Assembly: GCF_016921115.1 (NCBI RefSeq) | Contig: NZ_JAFFZS010000018.1 | Coordinates: forward strand, 1 to 64,000 | DNA from: Streptomyces actuosus | GTDB lineage: Bacteria; Actinomycetota; Actinomycetes; Streptomycetales; Streptomycetaceae | DNA: 64,000 nucleotides | Direction: 5' to 3' | In this document: piece by piece, positions 42,423 through 50,981 of the stretch | Layout of the letters: each line of letters opens with the position of its first letter | How positions within the stretch are numbered: position 1 is the first letter of the stretch | Notes under the pieces: model-generated | The model's database searches: none | The model's input: only the letters and a program-made list of their open reading frames with translations | Told to the model about the DNA's origin: nothing | Translations under genes and position numbers: made by a program

Positions 42423-42461
42423 GGGCACACCTTAGGGCGGTCCGGTCCCGGCCGAGGCGGT

Positions 42462-42487
42462 GGGTGATGCGCCCGGGTGAAGCGCCC
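42462..42487. repeat. Adjacent 13-bp direct repeats before the SRPBCC gene
   Basis: GGGTGATGCGCCC (42462-42474) is followed directly by GGGTGAAGCGCCC (42475-42487), one mismatch, 40-65 bases upstream of the SRPBCC start. Possible regulator half-sites. Confidence 0.5.
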
Positions 42488-42541
42488 GGGTCGTGCCGGT
42501 GCGGAGCGGTCCCGCGGAGGGGCCGGCGGCTCGGGGCCGGC

Positions 42542-43363
42542 TCAGCCGAGCTTGAGGAGGCCTGCCTCGACGACGGCGCGGCCGAAGGGGCTCGCGAGTT
42601 CGGCGAGACGCTCACAACCGGCGTCACCCAGCACCGCGTAGGCCGGCAGGGCCAGGCGGTCGGTGCGGTCCTCGATGTGCCGGCGCAGGGCGGCGCCTTC
42701 CGGACTGAGCGATTCGCCTTCGAGGAGGCCTCGCTCGCGCAGGCGCTCCTGGGCGCCGGCCCACTGCTCCTCGGACCACGCGCGGCTCGCCTTGAGGAAG
42801 TCGACCGGGAGCTCGCCGGTGGCGGCGTGCAGGATCAGTGCTTCCAAGCCCCCGACACCCTCGCTCAGCAGGCACGCGACATGGCCGTCTCCACGGAACT
42901 CCCGGAGCAGCGTCTGGGCGTGCCACAGCCGCAGCACCGGCTCCTCCGGCCACGGCAGCGCGGCATGCGCGGCGAACAGCGGGCGGCCCTGCGCGTGTGC
43001 GCCGGCGGCCTCGGCTGCACGGCTGGTCAGGTCCAGAACCTCGGCCATGTCGGGCAGTTCGTGGATGCCTGCCCGCCGCAGGGCCTCGCCCGCCGCGGCG
43101 TACCGAGCGTCCAGCACCTGCTGGGGCGTCGTCGCGTCCCAGGCGCCGTCGACCGCCGCACGGACGGCATCGGGGTTGAAGTTGTAGAAGGTCGAGATGA
43201 CCAACTCGGCGGATGCCCGCCCGAACGCGGCGCTGCGGGAGGTGAAGTACCCGGTGCGGCCGCGCAGTCCGAGGTCCGCGTACCGTCGCCGCGCCTCGGG
43301 GACGAAGTAGATCATGCCGTGCAGGGGTTCGAGCCGGCGCCAGGCCGCGCGCGCTGTCTTCAT
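42542..43363 (-). CDS. SCO6745-family protein
   Basis: A 273-residue helical protein: WRRLEPLHGMIYFVPEARRR, RGRTGYFTSRSAAFGRASAE, FYNFNPDAVRAAVDGAWDAT and LREFRGDGHVACLLSEGVGG. I recognise this as the family named after S. coelicolor SCO6745, common in actinomycetes, function unknown. The C-terminal part (RERGLLEGESLSPEGAALRR) looks like a winged-helix segment as in MarR proteins, so DNA binding is possible. The start lies 3 bases after the alpha/beta hydrolase stop, with GAGGTG as ribosome-binding site, so the two form an operon. Confidence 0.85.
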   Translation of the reverse strand: MKTARAAWRRLEPLHGMIYFVPEARRRYADLGLRGRTGYFTSRSAAFGRASAELVISTFYNFNPDAVRAAVDGAWDATTPQQVLDARYAAAGEALRRAGIHELPDMAEVLDLTSRAAEAAGAHAQGRPLFAAHAALPWPEEPVLRLWHAQTLLREFRGDGHVACLLSEGVGGLEALILHAATGELPVDFLKASRAWSEEQWAGAQERLRERGLLEGESLSPEGAALRRHIEDRTDRLALPAYAVLGDAGCERLAELASPFGRAVVEAGLLKLG

Positions 43364-43366
43364 GGG

Positions 43367-44248
43367 TCACCTCTTCGGTGAGTGGGCGAAGGGGGGCTGT
43401 GCCGCGGTTCCGTACCCGCCGTGCGCTCGCAGGTGTTCGAGCAGCAGGTGGTTCAGCGTCTCGGGCGCCTCCTCGGGGACCCAGTGGCTGACGCCCTGGA
43501 GGGCCTCGAACCGGTAGGGCCCGTTCACCCACCGCGCGGTCTCCTGTGCCGCCGCCGCGCCGAACGCGCTGTCCTGCGTGCTCCACACGTACAGCGTGGG
43601 TACGTCGATGACGCCGATCGCGCCGTCGGGCCGGCCCGCCCGGTACCAGTTCAGCGCAGCCGTCAGAGCGCCCGGCCGGGACAGGTGTCGTACATAGGCC
43701 GCGGCGCTGTCCTGCGGGACCTTCCCGGCGTAGACGGTGCGGAGCTCCTGGGCGTCGTGGGCCAGCATGCGCTCCTCGGTCGCGGGCGCGTCGCGCCAGT
43801 CGATCATGTATCGGGAGCGTTCGCGCTGGTCCTCGTCGGTGCGCAGGGCGACGGCCAGGGCGGCGGGATGAGGGGTCGAGACCACGGTCAGGGTGCGTAC
43901 TCGGCCGGGGTGGGCGTCGGCGGTCCACCAGGCCACCGCGCCGCCCCAGTCGTGGCCGACGAGGTCGAACGCCTCCCAGCCCAGTGCCTCCGTGATCGCG
44001 ACCACGTCGTCGACGAGAAGGCCGATGCGGTACTCCTCGGGCCGCCGGGGGCGGACGCCGGGGGAGTACCCCCGCTGGTCGGGTGCCACGACCCGGAAGC
44101 CGTGCGCGGCCAACGCCTCGATCTGCCGTCGCCACACCAGCCCCGTCTGCGGGAAGCCGTGCAGCAGCAGCGCCGGGCGCCCGTCGGGCGGGCCCGCCGC
44201 GATCGCGTCGAACACGCCCGCGACGGTGGAGATGCTCAGCTCGGTCAC
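43367..44248 (-). CDS. Alpha/beta hydrolase, epoxide-hydrolase/dehalogenase type
   Basis: A 293-residue enzyme. HGFPQTGLVWRRQIEAL gives the oxyanion-loop motif. The nucleophile is Asp100 in LVGHDWGGAVAWW, so it is of the epoxide hydrolase / haloalkane dehalogenase type rather than an esterase. The acid is in YVWSTQDSAFG and the His in GVSHWVPEEAP. The GTG at 44248 has GAGGAGG 8 bases upstream. The ATG at 44263 overlaps that site and is unlikely. A TetR-type palindrome lies 15-30 bases before the start. It is probably co-transcribed with the SCO6745-family gene and divergent from the thiolase operon. Confidence 0.9.
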   Translation of the reverse strand: MTELSISTVAGVFDAIAAGPPDGRPALLLHGFPQTGLVWRRQIEALAAHGFRVVAPDQRGYSPGVRPRRPEEYRIGLLVDDVVAITEALGWEAFDLVGHDWGGAVAWWTADAHPGRVRTLTVVSTPHPAALAVALRTDEDQRERSRYMIDWRDAPATEERMLAHDAQELRTVYAGKVPQDSAAAYVRHLSRPGALTAALNWYRAGRPDGAIGVIDVPTLYVWSTQDSAFGAAAAQETARWVNGPYRFEALQGVSHWVPEEAPETLNHLLLEHLRAHGGYGTAAQPPFAHSPKR

Positions 44249-44262
44249 CTTCCACCTCCTCA

Positions 44263-44278
44263 TACCGACTGGTCGGTA
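44263..44278. promoter_or_regulatory. TetR-type operator, copy 1
   Basis: TACCGAC-TG-GTCGGTA, 7-bp perfect arms, directly upstream of the alpha/beta hydrolase gene in the region divergent from the thiolase operon. Nearly the same sequence recurs at 59524-59539 and 59694-59709. Confidence 0.7.
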
Positions 44279-44556
44279 GCCTTCAGGTGGAAGGGTGGCC
44301 TGTCAAGGGTCGAGGGCTCGGGAGAGCAGTTGAACTTGAACCCGGATTCATCTATAACCGTCCGGAGGTCGACTCCCGTCACCCGCCGGCCGCAGCCCGC
44401 TTCCCCCGCCCGCCGGAGGGGGCGGTCGACGAGCCCTCGCCGGGCCGCGGCAGGCGCCCGGCACCGCCCGACGGCCTCGAGCCCGGCGTGCGGATCCCGA
44501 AACTCCCGCCCCGACACTTCCGGGCGAACCGGATCAACAGGAGACAGTGAGGCGAC

Positions 44557-45756
44557 ATGAGGGAAGCAGTCATCGTTTCGACCGCGCGGACGCCGATCGG
44601 AAAGGCCTACCGCGGCGCGTTCAACGACACCCAGGCGCAGGAACTGGCCGCCCATGCCCTGTCTCACGCCGTGGATCGCGCCGGGCTCGAAGGAGGCGAG
44701 GTCGAGGACGTGATCCTCGGCTGCGCCGTGCAGCAGGGGTCCTCGGGTTTCAACGTCGCACGTCAGGCAGCTCTCCGCGCCGGGCTTCCTGACACCGTGT
44801 CGGGGATGTCGATCGACCGGCAGTGCTCGTCGGGCCTGATGGCCATCGCGACGGCCGCCAAGCAGATCGTCGCGGACGGCATGCAGATCGCTGTCGGCGG
44901 CGGCGTCGAGTCGATCTCCCTGGTGCAGAACGACCACATGAACACCCACCGCATGACGGATCCCTGGCTGGTCGAGCACAGGCCGAGCATCTACCTGCCC
45001 ATGCTGCAGACAGCGGAGATCGTCGCCGAACGCTACGGCGTGAGCCGGGAACGCCAGGACGAGTTCGCGCTGGTGTCGCAGCAGCGCACCGCGGCGGCGC
45101 AGGAGGCCGGCCGCTTCGACCGGGAGATCGTCGCGCTCGACAGCGTCAAGAAGGTCCTCGACAAGCAGTCCGGCGCGGTCCGGGACGAGAAGGTCACCCT
45201 GACCCGGGACGAGGGCAACCGCGCGTCGACGACGCTCGACGGCCTGGCCGGGCTGTCGCCCGTGCTGCCCGACGGCCGGGTGAGCGCGCGCTCCAGCGTG
45301 ACGGCGGGCAACTCCTCGCAGTTGTCCGACGGGGCGTCGGCGTCGGTGCTGATGGAGGCGAGCGAGGCCGAGCGCCGCGGCCTGGAACCGTTGGGCGTCT
45401 ACCGGGGCATGACGGTTGCCGGGTGCGGGCCGGACGAGATGGGCATCGGTCCCGTGTTCGCCATTCCGAAACTGCTGCAGCGGCACAACCTCACCGTCGA
45501 CGACATCGGCCTGTGGGAACTCAATGAGGCCTTCGCTTCCCAGGCGCTGTACTGCCGCGACGAACTGCACATCGACCCCGAGCGGTTCAACGTCGACGGC
45601 GGCGCGATCTCGGTCGGTCATCCGTACGGAATGACGGGCGCCCGCCTGGTCGGGCATGCCCTCATCGAGGGCAGGCGCCGCGGCGCCCGGTACGTGGTGA
45701 TCTCGATGTGCGTCGGCGGCGGAATGGGCGCGGCCGGGCTGTTCGAGGTCGTCTGA
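44557..45756 (+). CDS. Acetyl-CoA acyltransferase (thiolase)
   Basis: A 399-residue thiolase. The nucleophilic Cys is in SIDRQCSSGLMAIATAA near residue 89. NEAFASQALYCRD holds the Asn/Glu loop. The general-base His lies in GGAISVGHPYGMTGARLVGH near 354 and the second Cys in ISMCVGGGMGAAG near 385. All catalytic residues are present. Degradative thiolases cleave 3-ketoacyl-CoA at the end of a beta-oxidation round; the reverse reaction makes acetoacetyl-CoA. The setting (hydrolase, HAD, TetR, transporters) favours degradation. ATG 44557 follows GGAGACAGTGAGGCGAC. It is the first gene of a thiolase-HAD-TetR operon. Confidence 0.94.
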   Translation: MREAVIVSTARTPIGKAYRGAFNDTQAQELAAHALSHAVDRAGLEGGEVEDVILGCAVQQGSSGFNVARQAALRAGLPDTVSGMSIDRQCSSGLMAIATAAKQIVADGMQIAVGGGVESISLVQNDHMNTHRMTDPWLVEHRPSIYLPMLQTAEIVAERYGVSRERQDEFALVSQQRTAAAQEAGRFDREIVALDSVKKVLDKQSGAVRDEKVTLTRDEGNRASTTLDGLAGLSPVLPDGRVSARSSVTAGNSSQLSDGASASVLMEASEAERRGLEPLGVYRGMTVAGCGPDEMGIGPVFAIPKLLQRHNLTVDDIGLWELNEAFASQALYCRDELHIDPERFNVDGGAISVGHPYGMTGARLVGHALIEGRRRGARYVVISMCVGGGMGAAGLFEVV

Positions 45757-45800
45757 AGCCCCCGACCGTGCACACCGACCACGAGAAAGGCACGGACACC

Positions 45801-46439
45801 ATGGCGAACGTGGTGGAAAAGACCCGAACCGCGGTCCTGGTGGACTTCGGAGGGGTCATCACCTCCAGCGTGCTGCAGGCGTTCACCGACTTCGGCGCCT
45901 CGCTCGGCGGCGACCCGCGCCTGCCGTTGGACCTCCTGGGCCGGGACCAGCCGTCACGCACCCTGCTGGCCGACCACGAGTGCGGCCGTATCGGCACCGA
46001 GGCCTTCGAGCGGGGATTCGCCGATCGCCTTCGCGCCCACGGCGCCGACGTGCCGGCCGAGGGACTCACGGCCCGGATGCAGGCGGGGATGTCGATCGAC
46101 GGGGACATGCTCGCCCTGCTGGGCGATCTCCGAGCCGCCGGCCGTCCGGTCGCGCTCGTGTCCAATTCGTTCGGCACCGGAGCCTACGACGGCGTCGACC
46201 TCGCCGCCGTGGCCGACGCCGTCGTCATCTCCGCCGAGGTCGGGATCCGCAAGCCCTCCCGACGGATCTACGTTCTCGCCTGTGAACGCCTCGGCATCGA
46301 CCCCGCGGAGGCGGTCATGATCGACGATCTGCAGCAGAACCTCGACGGAGCGGCCCGGATCGGAATCGAGGGTGTACTGCACACCAGTGCCGCCGACACC
46401 CGCAGGCAACTCGCCGAACGCTTCGGCATCACCCCCTGA
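45801..46439 (+). CDS. HAD-superfamily hydrolase
   Basis: A 212-residue HAD-IA-type protein. Motif I VLVDFGGVIT has the nucleophilic Asp but Gly in place of the second Asp. Motif II is VALVSNSFG, motif III the Lys in VGIRKPSRRIYV, and motif IV VMIDDLQQNLDGAARIG. DFGGVI with this layout resembles the phosphatase-like domain of soluble epoxide hydrolase and of ACAD10-like proteins, which sit with acyl-CoA genes. Phosphatase or dehalogenase activity is open. ATG 45801 lies 44 bases after the thiolase stop. Confidence 0.88.
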   Translation: MANVVEKTRTAVLVDFGGVITSSVLQAFTDFGASLGGDPRLPLDLLGRDQPSRTLLADHECGRIGTEAFERGFADRLRAHGADVPAEGLTARMQAGMSIDGDMLALLGDLRAAGRPVALVSNSFGTGAYDGVDLAAVADAVVISAEVGIRKPSRRIYVLACERLGIDPAEAVMIDDLQQNLDGAARIGIEGVLHTSAADTRRQLAERFGITP

Positions 46440-46491
46440 CCTGCCTCGCGGCCTCCTGACCATGGTGTCGGACTCACGTACAGTCTCCGGG

Positions 46492-47184
46492 ATGGACAGC
46501 ACGCCCCCCGAGGAGATCCACGGCGACAAGGCGCCGCCCATGGCGCCCCTCTCGCACCTTCGCGAACCGCCCACGACGAAGCGAGGAGCGCGGACACGGG
46601 CCGCCCTGGTACAGGCCGCGCGCACGGTGTTCGAACGGGACGGCTACCTCGACAGCCGCCTGACCGACATCACCCGGGAGGCGCGGTGCGCGGCGGGATC
46701 CTTCTACACCTACTTCGCCAGCAAGGAAGAGGTCCTGGCCGCCGTCCTCCTGGAGGCGCAGGAGGACATGATGCACCCCGGCATGGGCCGGGTGCAGGAT
46801 GCCGACGATCCCCGTGCGGTGCTCGAGGCGAGCAATCGCGCGTACCTCGAGGCGTACCGACGGAATGCGAGGCTGATGGCACTGCTCGAGCAGGTCGCAC
46901 AAGTGGAGCCGGAGTTCCGCGAGTTCCGCGGCCGACGCGCTGACGCCTTCATCCGCCGCAACGCCCGCGGTATCGCCGACCTCCAGGCGCGGGGTGTCGC
47001 CGACCGCGGCGTCGATCCCATGATGGCCTCCCGAGCGTTGTCCGGCATGGTCAGCGTCATGGCCTACCACGCCTTCGTGCTCGGCGAACGGCAGGAGTCG
47101 CAGCCGCCGACGGACTTCGAGGAACTCGTCTCCACGGTCACCCGGCTCTGGGCGAACGCCCTGCGGTTCCCCGGCCACCGCTGA
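46492..47184 (+). CDS. TetR-family regulator (third gene of thiolase operon)
   Basis: A 230-residue repressor. The HTH domain is TRAALVQAARTVFERDGYLD, SRLTDITREARCAAGSFYTY and FASKEEVLAAVLLEA (about residues 30-85). The rest is the helical ligand-binding and dimer domain. ATG 46492 leaves a short 30-residue lead; ATG 46462 is an alternative. The position after thiolase and HAD, 52 bases away, makes it the best candidate to bind the TACCGAC...GTCGGTA palindromes. The likely inducer would be an acyl-CoA or the substrate, by analogy with acyl-CoA-responsive TetR proteins. Confidence 0.9.
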   Translation: MDSTPPEEIHGDKAPPMAPLSHLREPPTTKRGARTRAALVQAARTVFERDGYLDSRLTDITREARCAAGSFYTYFASKEEVLAAVLLEAQEDMMHPGMGRVQDADDPRAVLEASNRAYLEAYRRNARLMALLEQVAQVEPEFREFRGRRADAFIRRNARGIADLQARGVADRGVDPMMASRALSGMVSVMAYHAFVLGERQESQPPTDFEELVSTVTRLWANALRFPGHR

Positions 47185-47285
47185 CCCGGCAACCGAGGCT
47201 CGCGGCGCCACCCGCTGCCGCCGGAACGTACGGCGTCGGAACCGGCGCCTTACGCGCGCCGCCGACCCCTCGCGGTCGGACCGCT

Positions 47286-47951
47286 TCAGCCGGGCGGCGC
47301 CGACAGATGGATCAGGATCCCGCACACCTCGTCCACGATCTCCCGGGCCTCCGGCTCGTCCGCGCAGTCGCCCAGTTCGCGCGCCGCCCCTCCGATGACG
47401 GTGGTCAGTACGCTCACCCGGACCCGGCCGGCACGTCGCCGCTCGTCCACCTTCAGCAGCCGGGCGTTGCGCCGCACCCATGCGCGGTCCCACTGGCGGC
47501 GCAGCGCGTCGAAGCCCGAGGGGCCGTCGTCCCCCACGAGGAGTCTGCCGAGCCTCCGGTTGTCCCAGGCGCCCTCCAGGTACGCCCTGGCTCCCGCCAC
47601 GAAGAGGGCGATCGGGTCGTCCACACCTCGGTCGCGCTCCGCGGCCAGCGTGGCCGCGGTCCGGCGCTCCTGCTCCTCCCGGAACTCCTCCCAGAGAGCG
47701 AGGTAGAGGCCTCGCTTTCCGCCGTAGTGCTGGAAGAGACTGCCCACCGGGATGCCGGAGCGCGCCGCGATCTCGGTGAGGCCGGCGTCGGTGTAACCGC
47801 GCTCGGCGAACACCTCCAGAGCGGCGTCCAGCAGCGCGCGCCGGACCGTTCCGTTCTGTCCCGCGCGCCCGTCGGGCAGGCCCGTGGCCCCCTGCCCGCC
47901 CGGCAGCCGGCGGGCCGCCCCGCTCCCGGCGGACTCCACGACGCCGCTCAC
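47286..47951 (-). CDS. TetR-family regulator, coupled to a PucR-type gene
   Basis: A 221-residue repressor. A Gly-rich lead of about 30 residues precedes the HTH: VRRALLDAALEVFAERGYTD, AGLTEIAARSGIPVGSLFQH and YGGKRGLYLALWEEF. The C-terminal domain is all helical. ATG 47951 overlaps the stop of the PucR-type gene (ATGA). It is convergent with the other TetR gene. It is a second candidate for control of the region. Confidence 0.9.
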   Translation of the reverse strand: MSGVVESAGSGAARRLPGGQGATGLPDGRAGQNGTVRRALLDAALEVFAERGYTDAGLTEIAARSGIPVGSLFQHYGGKRGLYLALWEEFREEQERRTAATLAAERDRGVDDPIALFVAGARAYLEGAWDNRRLGRLLVGDDGPSGFDALRRQWDRAWVRRNARLLKVDERRRAGRVRVSVLTTVIGGAARELGDCADEPEAREIVDEVCGILIHLSAPPG

Positions 47952-49243
47952 CGGTCATCACCACCTTCCCCGGCCCCGTCGCGGATGGCGAGGGCGACCA
48001 GTAGTTCCAGGAGGTCGGCGATCCGGCGCGGATTGCGGCCGGTGCGTTCCTCGATCCGACGCAGTCGGTAGTGCGCCGTGTTGTGGTGCACCCGCAGCCG
48101 TTCGGCGGCCAGCCGCAGATTGAGGTCCGCGTCCGCGAAGGCCCGCACGGTGACGGCCAGCGTGTCACCACGCCCGCGGTCCTCCTCCAGCACGGCACGT
48201 ACGCGGGGATCGACCAGCTGGCGGGCGAGGTCGTCGGCGCGCAGCGCCAGGTAGTCGAACGGGGACAGCCGCGGCAGTGCCGCCACCCCGCCCCCGTTCG
48301 GCACCAGGTCGAGAGCCGCCCGCGCCTCCTCGTAGGCGCGCGGCAGTTCGGACGCGCCCCGGGCGACGGTGCTGATGCCCATGCAGAGCATCGTGCCCTT
48401 GCGCGCGAGCCGCTCCTGCACGGCCTCGAAGTGGGCGCACACGTCGTCCGCGTCCATACCGGCCCGGAGCACGGGCACGGCCACCACCTCGCCGTGGCGC
48501 ACGACGACCAGGGTCCGGCCCGCCCAGGGCCCGGCGACACTCATCGACGCGCTCGTGGCATACCCGCTCGTCGCCGACGCGTGGTCCCCCGAGCACGTGT
48601 CGGCGACGCAGACGGCCACGACCGCCATCATCGGCGAGCGCGGTCCGATGCCGTACGCCTGTGCCGCGGCGAACAGCGGACCGCGCGACGGTGCCGTCCC
48701 TGCCAGGAGCTGGTCCAGGAGGTCCCGCCGCTCCCGGTCCGCGTCCGCCACCACGTGCTGCTGGTACTCGACGTAGGCCTGCGCGGCATGGGTGCTGGCG
48801 TAGTCGACGTACCGCATCAGCGGGGTGACGAGGGACAGCGCGGCCTGCTGGGCCTCGGCGGACGTGCCCGCGCAGTCCAGCATCGCGTCCCACATGACCT
48901 GCCGGCCGACCCGGAAGGCACTGATCCAGTCCTCCAGGGCGAACCCCGCGCGGGCTCTGCGCATGGCCGCGGCCCTGCTGAAGACCAGGTCTTCGGCGGC
49001 CATCTCGCGGTCCCCGGCCAACGCCGCCAGCTGCATCCGGTAGTGCTCCAGCACCTGCTCCCGCACCTCGGCGAAGAACCGCTCGTCCTGCAGCGCGTAC
49101 GACGGGATCTCCGCGCGCATCACCTCGACGGCGGTCTCCGCCACCTCCTCGACCCGGTCGTGGACGGCGTGCAGGATCCGCCGCCGCTCCCGGCGGAGCG
49201 GTTCGGAGAGCGTGGGAGGGCCGAGGGCAGGACCGCTGGGCAT
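47948..49243 (-). CDS. PucR/CdaR-type regulator
   Basis: A 431-residue regulator. The N-terminal helical domain (about 25-165) contains MRAEIPSYALQDERFFAEVR and RARAGFALEDWISAFRVGRQ. The middle CdaR-like domain runs about 170-320 (LVVVRHGEVVAVPVLRAGMD, SRPRAYEEA-like ELPRAYEEARAALDL). The C-terminal HTH is ADLNLRLAAERLRVHHNTAH, YRLRRIEERTGRNPRRIADL. It is divergent from the liv operon, and two palindromes lie between (49311-49360), so it probably controls that importer. It resembles the regulator at 56050 in its N-terminal part. Confidence 0.9.
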   Translation of the reverse strand: MPSGPALGPPTLSEPLRRERRRILHAVHDRVEEVAETAVEVMRAEIPSYALQDERFFAEVREQVLEHYRMQLAALAGDREMAAEDLVFSRAAAMRRARAGFALEDWISAFRVGRQVMWDAMLDCAGTSAEAQQAALSLVTPLMRYVDYASTHAAQAYVEYQQHVVADADRERRDLLDQLLAGTAPSRGPLFAAAQAYGIGPRSPMMAVVAVCVADTCSGDHASATSGYATSASMSVAGPWAGRTLVVVRHGEVVAVPVLRAGMDADDVCAHFEAVQERLARKGTMLCMGISTVARGASELPRAYEEARAALDLVPNGGGVAALPRLSPFDYLALRADDLARQLVDPRVRAVLEEDRGRGDTLAVTVRAFADADLNLRLAAERLRVHHNTAHYRLRRIEERTGRNPRRIADLLELLVALAIRDGAGEGGDDR

Positions 49244-49310
49244 GGCGCCGATCGTCGCCGTCCACCTCGTGCTCCGTCAACAGGCCCGGCGTGAGACATC
49301 CCCCGGGACC

Positions 49311-49325
49311 TGTGCGCGGCGCACA
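49311..49325. promoter_or_regulatory. Palindrome A in the PucR-liv intergenic region
   Basis: TGTGCG-CGG-CGCACA, 6-bp perfect arms. It lies 68 bases before the PucR-type gene start and 107 before livG. Confidence 0.5.
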
Positions 49326-49342
49326 GTCCGACGGCGGGCAAG

Positions 49343-49360
49343 TTGGGTGCTCACACCCAA
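49343..49360. promoter_or_regulatory. Palindrome B upstream of livG
   Basis: TTGGGTG-CTCA-CACCCAA, 7-bp perfect arms. A plausible -10 (TACTGT, 49384-49389) follows with only a weak -35 (TGTGCG, 49361-49366) directly beside the palindrome. That is the layout of an activator site. Confidence 0.6.
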
Positions 49361-49431
49361 TGTGCGGCCGGAACGCCCCCACCTACTGTGACGCTCGCCC
49401 ACCCCCCAGCACGTCGGAAGGGGCGTCACTC

Positions 49432-50190
49432 ATGCTCGCGGTCGACGGTATCACCGTGCGTTTCGGCGGCATCACGGCACTGGACGGTGTCGCGTTCACC
49501 GTCGAGCCGGGCACCGCCGTGGGGCTCATCGGGCCCAACGGTGCCGGCAAGACCACCTTGTTCAACTGCCTCACCAGGCGCTGCGCCCCCGACGAGGGAG
49601 AGGTGCGGTTCGAGGGGGAGGACCTGCTGGCCCTCCCCCCGCACGCCGTGGCCGGGCGCGGCATCGCCCGCACCTTCCAGAACCTGGGCCTGTTCCCGCA
49701 GCTCACGGTCCGGGAGAACGTCATGGTCGGTGCCCACACCCGGGGGCGCACCGGACACCTCGCCGCGGCGCTGCGGCTGCCGCGCGTCCGGCGGGAGGAG
49801 AGGGAGCTGCGTGAGCAGGCGGACAGCCTGCTGCTGCGGCTCGGCCTGGCGGAGGTCGCCGACCACCTCGCCTCGGGGCTGCCGTTCGGCACCCTCAAAC
49901 GCGTCGAACTGGCGCGGGCGCTCGCGGTACGACCCCGGCTGCTGCTGCTCGACGAACCCGTCAACGGGCTCAGCCACGGCGAGGTCGGTGAGTTCGCGGA
50001 CCTGGTCCGGACCGTGCGCCAGGAGTTCGACCTCACGCTCGTCGTGGTCGAACACCACATGGGATTCGTGATGGACCTGTGCGACAAGGTGATCTGCCTC
50101 GACTTCGGCCGGAAGATCGCCGACGGCTCGCCCGAGGAGATCCAGCGCGATCCGGCGGTCGTCGAGGCGTACCTGGGGGTGGCCGCGTGA
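49432..50190 (+). CDS. livG: Branched-chain-type ABC importer, ATPase LivG
   Basis: A 252-residue ABC ATPase. Walker A is GLIGPNGAGKTTLFNCL, followed by Q-loop IARTFQNLGLFPQLTVREN. The signature is degenerate as in LivG (LPFGTLKRVELARAL). Walker B is LLLLDEPVNGLS, and the switch His is in VVVEHHMGFVMDLCD. It drives uptake with LivF. ATG 49432 is preceded by GGAAGGGG. It is the first gene of a five-gene operon in which every junction overlaps. Confidence 0.95.
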   Translation: MLAVDGITVRFGGITALDGVAFTVEPGTAVGLIGPNGAGKTTLFNCLTRRCAPDEGEVRFEGEDLLALPPHAVAGRGIARTFQNLGLFPQLTVRENVMVGAHTRGRTGHLAAALRLPRVRREERELREQADSLLLRLGLAEVADHLASGLPFGTLKRVELARALAVRPRLLLLDEPVNGLSHGEVGEFADLVRTVRQEFDLTLVVVEHHMGFVMDLCDKVICLDFGRKIADGSPEEIQRDPAVVEAYLGVAA

Positions 50191-50981
50191 ACGAGATGCC
50201 CTCCACCCGGGCGCATGCCGGGGCGGACTTCCTGAACGTGTCCAACCTGCACGCCGGATACGGCCAGGCGCGCGTGCTGCAGGGCCTCGACCTCTCCGTC
50301 GCCCGCGGTGAGGTGTGCGCGATCCTGGGGCCCAACGGCGCGGGCAAGACGACGACGCTGCGGGCCCTGTGCGGCATGGTCCGCGGCCGCGGCTCGGTCA
50401 CCCTGGACGGCACCGAGCTGCTGGGCCGCTCGCCCGAACAGGCCGCCAGGCTCGGCGTGGCGCACGTCCCCGAGGGTCGGGGCACCTTCAACGACCTGAC
50501 CGTCGAGGAGAACCTGCGCGTCGGCGCCCACCTGCGCACCGGGCCCCGGAGGCGGGGCCGCGCCGAGCGCGCGGCCGTGGCGGCCGATCTGGAGCGCGTC
50601 CACGGCTACTTCCCCGTACTGCGCCGGCGGTCGCGGCAGGCCGCCGGCAGCCTCAGCGGCGGTGAACAGCAGATGCTCGCCATCGGCAGGGCGCTGATGC
50701 TGCGGCCCGCGCTGCTGCTCCTGGACGAGCCTTCCCTCGGTCTCGCGCCGCTCGTCACCCGGGAGCTGTTCGAGATCGTCCGTGCCGTCAACGAGGAGGA
50801 GCGCACCACCGTGGTCGTCGTCGAGCAGAACGCCCAGCTGGCGCTGGACATAGCGCACCGGGCGCACGTACTGGAGGCCGGCCGCCTGGTGCTGTCCGGA
50901 CCGGCCGCACAGATCCGTGAGGACGGCCAGGTCGCCGAGGTGTACCTGGGCGTGTCCGTCCGCTCCCGGAAAGCCGGGTGA
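50187..50981 (+). CDS. livF: Branched-chain-type ABC importer, ATPase LivF
   Basis: A 264-residue ABC ATPase. Walker A is AILGPNGAGKTTTLRAL, signature AGSLSGGEQQMLAIGRAL, Walker B ALLLLDEPSLGLAP, and VVVVEQNAQLALDIAHRAHV is the LivF hallmark. GTG 50187 overlaps the livG stop (GTGA). There is a 20-residue lead before the first strand. Confidence 0.95.
   Translation: MNEMPSTRAHAGADFLNVSNLHAGYGQARVLQGLDLSVARGEVCAILGPNGAGKTTTLRALCGMVRGRGSVTLDGTELLGRSPEQAARLGVAHVPEGRGTFNDLTVEENLRVGAHLRTGPRRRGRAERAAVAADLERVHGYFPVLRRRSRQAAGSLSGGEQQMLAIGRALMLRPALLLLDEPSLGLAPLVTRELFEIVRAVNEEERTTVVVVEQNAQLALDIAHRAHVLEAGRLVLSGPAAQIREDGQVAEVYLGVSVRSRKAG

Noticed and set aside
46440..46500. Possible autoregulatory operator directly before the first TetR gene
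   Set aside because: I found only partial GTCGGACT/AGTCTCCGG similarity, not a real palindrome.
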